A stretch of 64,000 nt of DNA from Rhizophagus clarus (lineage: Eukaryota > Glomeromycota > Glomeromycetes > Glomerales > Glomeraceae), in assembly GCA_015698045.1 (NCBI GenBank), contig BLAL01000338.1, positions 372,001 to 436,000 on the forward strand. Direction: 5' to 3'. The notes below the pieces were generated by a model. The model had not been told where the DNA came from. It was given only the letters and a program-made list of their open reading frames with translations, and searched no databases. Below, piece after piece: positions 57,124 through 64,000 of this stretch; the stretch's first letter is position 1, and each line of letters begins with the position of its first letter. The translations under genes were made by a program, and so were the position numbers.

Positions 57124-57404
57124 TTTGTAAATCGGAGCAACCGCGGCAGGTTTCCTTTTGATTATTTTCTTAGGTTTGACCTTCTTAGTCTCGGTCGTCC
57201 TTGTGGGTTGTTTAACCTTACTCGAACCTTGTACAGTTTGTAGTATTGTTTCCTCTTCTGTAGGCTTGTCCCTTACTATTCCTGCAGTTGGGTCAAGTCT
57301 AGCCTTGCTTCATGTGGTCCTTGTAGCGGGGTATGCTTCTAATAGTGTCAGATTTGAGGGAATTGTCATCTGGCGTGTACACTCACCCTCATGAGGTACG
57401 CCTC

Positions 57405-58290
57405 TTAGTTTAAATGTTGATTCACCCCATCTTCTGGTTGCACCAATTGAGCCAGCAACTGGTGAATCTGCGCAAGTTGATCATTCGAGCTGGTTGGTTG
57501 TGGGGCAGCACTATTGTTATTAGAATTCTGGCTATTATTCGGATGGCTGGAATTGTTATTTTTATTCGGACAAGTCCTTACTACATGTCTGGGTTCTCCA
57601 CAGGCATAACAGACGTACTGATTTGGTCTGTTTGATAATTGCGACGTTTGTCCCGACGTCTGTTGATTGGTAAATCGGGGACCGTTATTATTTTGATTTC
57701 CTCGGTTTCCGTAACTTAACGTTTGTACTTGCTTAGTCAGATCCTGAATGGCTTTAAGTAAGTCGGCTGTATGGTTATTGGTGGTCATGGGCGTAAACTT
57801 ATTGAGGTAGGCGCTAACGGCACCTTAATCTTGGTGTGTTAACTCATATGCTTTCGCTCAATCCACAGCGCCATTCCATGTCTGATCATTATGAGGCTTA
57901 ACAGTGACATATAGGTCGGGTAATAGACCATTCACAAATTTCTGAGCCTTAATTGCTTCAAGGTAAGCAAAGGCATTCGTCTCTACCCTTCGATACAATT
58001 CCTGTAAGGCGGCTGCATATGTATTTACATCTTTACCGGGTTGCTGACGCCTTTGCTCCAATTCGGTTGTCTAAATTTCAACCAGTGTTTGAGTCCTAAA
58101 AGCTGCAGGGAAATTCTGAATAAAGTCGGTGTTGTTATTATTACCGGTCCATGCAGTGATTCTATTCTGGTTGTTATTTGGCAATGCTTGATTGGCATTC
58201 CACCAAGTAGAAGCGGCACCTCTCAAGTAAGCCGGTACAACCTCCAACTTTAAAGATGGGTCCTCAATTGATTTCCAAAATCCGCAATAT
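57405..58290 (-). pseudogene. Gag of the gypsy element, truncated at its start
   Basis: The frame from about 58290 to 58070 carries EVVPAYLRGAASTWWNANQA, then 58061-57858 reads DVNTYAAALQELYRRVETNA (the retrotransposon gag domain), and 57788-57405 starts MTTNNHTADLLKAIQDL and has one zinc knuckle, CYACGEPRHVVRTC, among Asn/Gln-rich sequence. The N-terminal end fuses into non-gag repeat sequence at about 58290. Frame changes lie near 58070 and 57820. Confidence 0.7.
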
Positions 58291-58430
58291 TGCGGGTTTT
58301 GGAAATCAATTGCGCTTAGTAATTCGCAAACCTGCAAATAATTCGCAAACCCGCAAATAATCTGCAAATCTGCAAATAATCCGCAAATCCGCAAATAATT
58401 TACATTATCGCAAATTTGCGAATAAGTGGA
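58262..58430. repeat. Hairpin and CGCAAATAATC short repeats at the broken gag end
   Basis: TTTCCAAAATCCGCAATATT with its inverted partner forms a near-perfect palindrome at 58274-58307. It is followed by about eight short repeats of CGCAAAT/CTGCAAAT with AATC or AATT (58313-58425). Confidence 0.7.
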
Positions 58431-59175
58431 CAAAATTGTCCACTTTTAGTATATAAATAAATTTGGTTATATTTAATTGCGAAGATTAATTAACATGATT
58501 CATAAGTTTACAAAATGGACAAAATTGTCCACTTTTTAGTATATAAATAAATTTGGTTATATTTAATTGCGAAGATTAAATTAACATGATTCATGAGTTT
58601 ACAAAATGGACAAAATTGTCCACTTTTTAGTATATAAATAAATTTGGTTATATTTAATTGCGAAGATTAAATTAACATGATTCATGAGTTTACAAAATGG
58701 ACAAAATTGTCCACTTTTTAGTATATAAATAAATTTGGTTATATTTAATTGCGAAGATTAAATTAACATGATTCATGAGTTTACAAAATGGACAAAATTG
58801 TCCACTTTTTAGTATATAAATAAATTTGGTTATATTTAATTGCGAAGATTAAATTAACATGATTTATGAGTTTACAAAATGGACAAAATTGTCCACTTTT
58901 TAGTATATAAATAAATTTGATTATATTTAATTGCGAAGATTAAATTAACATGATTCATGAGTTTACAAAATGGACAAAATTGTCCACTTTTTAGTATATA
59001 AATAAATTTGGTTATATTTAATTGCGAAGATTAAATTAACATGATTCATGAGTTTACAAAATGGACAAAATTGTCCACTTTTTAGTATATAAATAAATTT
59101 GGTTATATTTAATTGCGAAGATTAAATTAACATGATTCATGAGTTTACAAAATGGACAAAATTGTTCACTTTTTA
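58430..59175. repeat. 91-bp satellite, eight copies
   Basis: Starts of successive units (CACTTTT) are at 58441, 58530, 58621, 58712, 58803, 58894, 58985 and 59076; the last partial one is at 59167. Copies are almost identical, so the array is young. Each carries TGGACAAAATTGTCCAC (two 8-bp inverted arms around AA) and TATATAAATAAATTTGG, a TATA-like word. Confidence 0.9.
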
Positions 59176-59268
59176 TTATTTATCGAGTAGAGGATCATCA
59201 TTATTTTTATTGTTTATATTTTATTAGTAATTACAAAATAAAATTGTTTTTATTACAATTTATTATTA

Positions 59269-59604
59269 CTAAACAATCTCTTCTGGATTCCAGTCATCGT
59301 CATTATCACTATCATATTTATTATTAAACATGAATGGAATCTCGGAAGATTCAATATACACCCACGGTCCCAAATCTATCACTTGTTCGATATTTAACAT
59401 CTCGTCAACACTTTCTTTTTGTATATTGGGTGGCTCTTCATATTCCTCCTCTTCATCTTCATTCTCATTTAATATGTCTCCCTCTTCAAATAAATTATCT
59501 ATCATTTTTTGAACATTATCATTTGATATGCTATTTCCAATGTGATTCAAGGATCTTTTACTATTTGAAAGTGAATGAATATTATGAGTATAAATTTTGG
59601 ACAT
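59269..59604 (-). CDS. Small acidic protein, 111 aa, unknown
   Basis: Starts MSKIYTHNIHSLSNSKRSLN and ends DSDNDDDWNPEEIV-stop. The middle has a very acidic stretch (ENEDEEEEYEEPPN) and IDLGPWVYIESSEIPFMFNN. Single open frame, with a plausible stop and no intron needed. It could be the C-terminal part of a larger gene, since the DWNPEE-type ending is common in transposon-derived proteins, but I see no upstream coding frame past 59604. Function unknown. Confidence 0.45.
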   Translation of the reverse strand: MSKIYTHNIHSLSNSKRSLNHIGNSISNDNVQKMIDNLFEEGDILNENEDEEEEYEEPPNIQKESVDEMLNIEQVIDLGPWVYIESSEIPFMFNNKYDSDNDDDWNPEEIV

Positions 59605-60184
59605 ACATTCGATGGTTTCCCTATAAAAAATCTAAACCCTTAAAATGTATTAGTTTTATGGTTAAAATATCCTTATATAACAAATAATATTGTTAAAATG
59701 TACTGAAATTTTATAAACGGTTTATTTAAAATAGTATTTTGTAATAACAAATAAGGTTAAATTATACGAAAAATATACTTAATTTTTTAATTGTAATATC
59801 AACGGATATTTAAAATATTCTGATTGGATATGAAAAATATTCTTAAATTAATTTACCAATAATTTAAGTATGAAAAATCTACCCTTAAAATATACTAGTT
59901 TTGTGGTAAATAATATTCTTTAATACTAAAAATTGAAAATCGCGTCATCAAAACTCAAAATAGGCTAAGCCACAAATTGATTGATTTATTTATTTATTTA
60001 TTTATGACAGTAAGCGAACTAAATGATAGCAATTATAACAAGTTTATTTAGAATGTGCAAACAATAAAAGAGATTTAATTGCATATTATTTGGATATCCT
60101 TTATCATATAATTCATTCTAATTGTAATGCAAACTACTAGACTGCAAAATATACAAAAAAAAATTTTTTTTCTCTGTTTACTAC
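59605..60184. other. AT-rich spacer with TTTATT simple repeat
   Basis: TTTATTTATTTATTTATTTA occurs at about 59985-60005, preceded by CAAATTGATTGA. No gene. Confidence 0.4.
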
Positions 60185-62326
60185 TTATTCATTATCAATC
60201 ATCTCGTCAAAATTAACCCCTGAAATATCAAAATATTCCTTAATAATTTCAATTTTAATCCTCTTGTTTTCCCTGTTTCTTTCTTGAGTTTTTAATTCTT
60301 CGTCATAACTAATCAGCTCACCCGTACGGACTAGGTTAATCCAGATTTCAAAGTTAATTGCTGACTTTACACCACTTTTAAAAAAGCACGCAGTTAATTC
60401 TTCAAAACAATCTAGAAGTCGCCAATCAAAATTGGCTACTTCTAGTAACCTGTAAATACGTGGTGCTCGCTGAAGCATCAATTCCATATTCGGTAAAGAA
60501 ATCAAAGGGTAAAAATGAGAAATTAATATCTTTGCTTGAGATTTTGTCGTCTCTGATTGTTTTCTGTTTAAGTTTATCTCACAAAAAGCCTGTAGTTGTA
60601 TATATGACCTGAAAAACTCGACATGGAACCTTAGTTCCCTGCGTCTTGCCATTTCTTTATTTCCCTGCTCATTTGCTTCTCCCATCACGCATAAAAATAT
60701 ATCCTCCGATAAATCTTTTGCAATCTTCTTGAATTCATCGGATAATTCAGTAAGTGATGAAGTCTTTTCTTGCACGCGAATTGGTGAAATTTTAAAAGAT
60801 CTGCGATTTTTTTGATTTTCAGCAGGAATTTTTTTTTGATTTTCATCAGGAATTTTTTTTTGATTGTCATCAGGAATCAAATTAATACGTTGAGTACCAC
60901 GAAAGAATTGGAAATCTTTTGTTGAATTTATCTTTTCCAAATGACTAATAAGGGCTTCCCTATACTTTTCTTTTTTGCTGAAGATTGACCTATCACGTAT
61001 AGGTGGATTATTTGGTAATTTTCCAATATAATCTAGCAGCTTATGCAAATCTTCCGCCAATCTTATACTTGCCATATCCAATTTTTTGGATTTCTTTAAT
61101 TCGATAAATTTTGCCCCGAAGTTGAGATCCGAGGTTTGATTATAATCATAGTGAGGGAAATTGGCATTAATTGTTATATCATCGGAGTTAACGTGATTTG
61201 GCTTTATCATTAATGTTCCTGTAGAATCTACAAATTGGATATTATTATTAACCAAGTTCATTGTTACACTTTTGACTCCGGTTTTTTTCAATTTGCTCAA
61301 TGAATATAATAGCAAATCTATTGCGGGACCCCCGATCTTATTAATGGCCAATAATATTTTTTCGTCTAAAAAAAAAATACATATTATTTCAAATTCAAGT
61401 TTCAGAGTTTACTTTCTGTGAATTATACAATACCCGGTTTAGCCCTTTTACGCATCGAGGTATCTAATATAATTTAAAATACCAAAAAGTAAGTATTACT
61501 TTTGTTAATCAACAAGGTAAGAAAAAAAATGCGAAAATTTACCGAATTTCACTCTTTTTTTATCATTTTTTGGGTTGAGTCTTATATATTACAATAAATA
61601 GAAAAAAAAAACATAAATTTAAATGTTACTGTTTGCTCTAAATTACTAAAGATTATAAGATATAAATTGAAACTTACAAAAATCTTCGTTAGCATCATCA
61701 GTATTGGTATCTAATACTTTTACTTGATCATCTATAAAATATAAATAAGAAAACAAGAATTTACTTTTTGTAAATAACAAAAAGAAAAAGATGAAGAAGC
61801 CTACCATTACTTTCCCCAACATGGTTTTTGTTTGAATTTTCTTCGATGTCTCGCGATGCTTATTGTACAAGTATGAAAATTGTATTAATTAATAACTTTA
61901 TGATGATATTTAATAAACTTTAATATTACTATGTTCGCACATATATTAATAAAATCATATTAATTTTAAAACTAACCTTGATCATGGCCCTGTTTTTCAT
62001 TCCTATCATCATTATCGGAAAATTCATTATTTATATTCAGTTTTTTATTAGTGCCATTATTACTAAAAGTTTCAGAAACCCCGCCACTGGGAGAACCACT
62101 CGGAGGAATTATTGGGACCGATGGTTCCGGTTTATCTTTAAATATATCCAATTATGAAATATTGATTCAAATTGAAGTAGATATTAATTGATTTATTAGA
62201 ATTAGATATAAAATAAATAATTAATTAACTTTGCAAACCTGGTTGTTCTCCAGAATCAAAATTAAAAGGTAAAATTGGACTTGGCAGGTGAATCTTTGGT
62301 ATTCTTATTAAACTTAAGGAGTCCAT
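60185..62326 (-). CDS. Unknown protein, six exons, 521 aa
   Basis: Exons on the minus strand are 62326-62239, 62135-61977, 61858-61805, 61731-61678, 61463-61434 and 61365-60185. Every intron is GT..AG in phase 1, and the total of 1566 nt ends in a proper stop. The first 120 residues are Pro/Ser/Asn/Asp-rich (MDSLSLIRIPKIHLPSPILP, then PSVPIIPPSGSPSGGVSET). Exon 5 is a 30-bp microexon that adds TSMRKRAKP, a possible nuclear signal. Exon 6 gives a folded-looking region: KIGGPAIDLLLYSLSKLKK, KLDMASIRLAEDLHKLLDYI, a QKKIPDENQKKIPAENQK three-fold short repeat, then helical segments (ELRFHVEFFRSYIQLQAF, RIYRLLEVANFDWRLLDCFE). No known domain. All frames are intact. Confidence 0.75.
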
Positions 62327-63245
62327 ATTTAAAATTGCGATAAAGGTGGTAGAAAAAATTCAGTAATTTTTTAAAAAAGAGGAGAATTAGAGAAAGAAGA
62401 AAAACTAAAAAATGAATTTTTAATTTTTTTCTGATAAATTTATTAATCGTAATATGTAATATGTAATTCGATTTCATGGCTTTTTTTGCTGCGACATATT
62501 AATCGTAATATGTAATTCGATATTGAATTACATCTTTACATCTTTTAGTGAAAAAAAACAATGATTTTTTTTTTTTACTATTAGTAATTTGACAATTAAT
62601 GTAACAGTTAGGATTGTTTGACAAACTCCTGAATTTGTGCAAAAAAAAATGTATTTGCCGAAGAAGGTGTCACAAACATATTATGGATGTTGATCGATCC
62701 TCATTTTAAGTAAATTTTGACGGGATAGGTTCCTTCATGATCTTCAAAAATCATAACGAAATGAAAGGAATAGGTCGATAAAATATTCATTATATGTCTG
62801 TCTGTATCATTTTCGTTTACATTTATTTATATCTTTCTTTTTTCATTTTGTCTTTTTAAGGCATTTTTTACTAAATTTACTTTTTTTATTACTTTTGGTT
62901 TTAATTTGTCTCTGCCTTTAATCCTTTATTCCATCTTGATCTTTGATTAAAAAAGATAGTTAATTAAAACTCCAGAAATTGCTGGATGTTATTTGAAAAT
63001 AATTTGCGTATACACTTTTTAAAATCATGGTGTGATGAATGAATTTATTCTTTTAATAAAATATAACTTTACGCTATAAATATACTAGGTTTTTACAGGA
63101 GAAAATCACAAAGTAGTGTTATAATTAAGATGAACTTTTATTTATTATTTATTATGAAAAGATACCAACAAAAGCAAGATCAAAAATAAAATTAAAAGAA
63201 AAAATTTTTAATATAAAACAACTTTTCTCTTGTTTTGTGCGTAGC
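62327..63245. other. Intergenic region between two minus-strand genes
   Basis: AT-rich with no supported gene. TATTAATCGTAATATGTAAT occurs as a direct repeat at 62443-62465 and 62496-62518. The promoter of the 521-residue gene should be here. Confidence 0.4.
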
Positions 63246-63760
63246 TTAGTCGAATTTCATATTACTTCCCTATATGTGAATTTTATTGAATGAATAAAAA
63301 TCTATCAAAAATTAAATAATAAAAAATTTACCTTGTCCTTTTGTTCCTTTTCATACTTAAAGTAGTCATCCAAACTTTTAAATGACGGCTGTTGTGTTTG
63401 TGATTGTTGTGGAAACTGTGATGATCGTGATTGTTGTGATGGAGATGACTGTGACGTATTTATATATGTTTTCAATTTATTTAAATATTGTTTTTTCTCC
63501 ATATCTTTTATTTGTTCGGTATAGAAATTAATCCACTTCAACAAATTTTGCTTTTCACGTTCAGATTTCATAAATTCATCAATTACTTTTTCTCCAGCGT
63601 CTTCAATAAATTTTTTGAGTCTTTGTACTTCAATTTGTAAGTCGCCTATTTCCTCCTCCTTTGTTTCTATTTGTTTTATATAAGATATTTTCTTTAGTTT
63701 TTGTCGTTGTCGTAGGCGAGTGATTCCATTTCTTCGGGATGCTTTTGAAGGTTTACCCAT
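63246..63760 (-). CDS. bZIP-like coiled-coil protein, two exons, 150 aa
   Basis: Exon 1 is 63760-63332 and exon 2 is 63269-63246 (GSNMKFD-stop), joined by a GTAAAT..TATAG intron in phase 0. The basic start (MGKPSKASRRNGITRLRQRQ) is followed by a helix with heptad spacing (IKQIETKEEEIGDLQIEVQR), the layout of a bZIP transcription factor, although the classic N-x7-R spacing is not exact. The second half is Gln/Ser-rich (SQSSPSQQSRSSQFPQQSQ), like an activation region, then FKSLDDYFKYEKEQ. If it is a bZIP, it would bind DNA as a dimer in the nucleus. Confidence 0.6.
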
Positions 63761-64000
63761 ATCAGAAAGACAGAAACGAAATATAAGATGATTCAGCTAA
63801 GAAAAACTTTTTTTTATATGATAAAAAAAAATGTGAAAGATTTCCATAAACGTTAATTATAAATCCCACAATTCAACATTTCAATATAAATAAACATATG
63901 ATTATTTCTTCTTTTTCTCCAGTATTTATACTCCCTCTTACGAAGGAGATATCTATAGGTAGACTTTTTCCCATGTTTTCGGATAGGGTAATAAATTCAC
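63761..64000. other. Upstream region of the bZIP-like gene
   Basis: AT-rich with no further feature. It ends with the window. Confidence 0.4.

Larger units (their letters stand above)
52309..58290 (-). mobile_element. Ty3/gypsy LTR retrotransposon, decayed, 5' end missing
   Basis: Minus-strand order is gag, protease, reverse transcriptase, RNase H, integrase, an extra ORF, polypurine tract, LTR. Integrase after RNase H is the Ty3/gypsy order. Gag is cut short at about 58290, where the sequence turns into CGCAAATAATC repeats and a 91-bp satellite instead of a leader and 5' LTR. Several stops and frame changes show it is inactive. Confidence 0.9.

Noticed and set aside
53578..57394. Plus-strand frames over the gypsy element
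   Set aside because: Antisense of clear gag-pol domains on the minus strand.

Overview
The window looks like a piece of an arbuscular mycorrhizal fungus genome (Glomeromycotina, Rhizophagus-like). This is inferred, not proven. It is very AT-rich, genes have many short introns with GT..AG ends, and expanded families typical of these fungi recur: a tyrosine-kinase-like protein kinase with a long C-terminal extension, F-box/LRR proteins, NYN-domain proteins, HIT-like proteins, MACPF proteins and small Myb/trihelix proteins. Most of the DNA is repeats and decaying gene copies. I see no rRNA, tRNA or CRISPR. All splice models were built by eye, by matching GT/AG sites to reading-frame phase.

0-18 kb: decayed Cys-rich exon modules (0.6-2.6 kb); a MULE-type MITE with an 11-bp target duplication (3.4 kb); a gene with a 99-bp internal repeat and two frame breaks (4.5-6.4 kb); a two-exon gene for a basic protein with a PPxY motif (6.8-7.6 kb); a foldback element (8.0-8.5 kb); a multi-exon gene for a Gln-rich zinc-knuckle protein (11.7-12.8 kb); a two-exon Myb/trihelix gene with one in-frame stop (14.2-14.8 kb); and a 36-bp minisatellite inside a decayed gene (16-17.5 kb).

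18.6-24.6 kb is the most striking part. A five-exon gene of 274 codons carries in its second intron a 4.6-kb DNA transposon with CACTGG...CCAGTG ends and an ATA target duplication (CACTA/EnSpm type). The transposon has palindromic subterminal repeats, a four-exon gene for a 121-residue Myb-like Arg-rich protein, and a tandem array of exon-intron-like units. No DDE transposase is visible in it.

25-45 kb: a HIT-like pseudogene, nested inverted-repeat elements around 27 kb, a long gene-poor stretch, a small secreted Cys-rich protein gene (31.4 kb), a broken NYN gene divergent from a frame-broken MACPF gene (36-39 kb), a remnant of a large repeated family (39.3-40 kb), and an intact five-exon protein kinase gene (41.8-44.5 kb).

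45-64 kb: an F-box/LRR gene, a second array of exon-intron-like units (49.7-50.9 kb), a small-exon gene truncated by a Ty3/gypsy retrotransposon (52.3-58.3 kb, minus strand) that has a third ORF after the integrase, a 91-bp satellite where the 5' LTR should be, a small acidic protein gene, a six-exon gene of 521 codons, and a bZIP-like gene.
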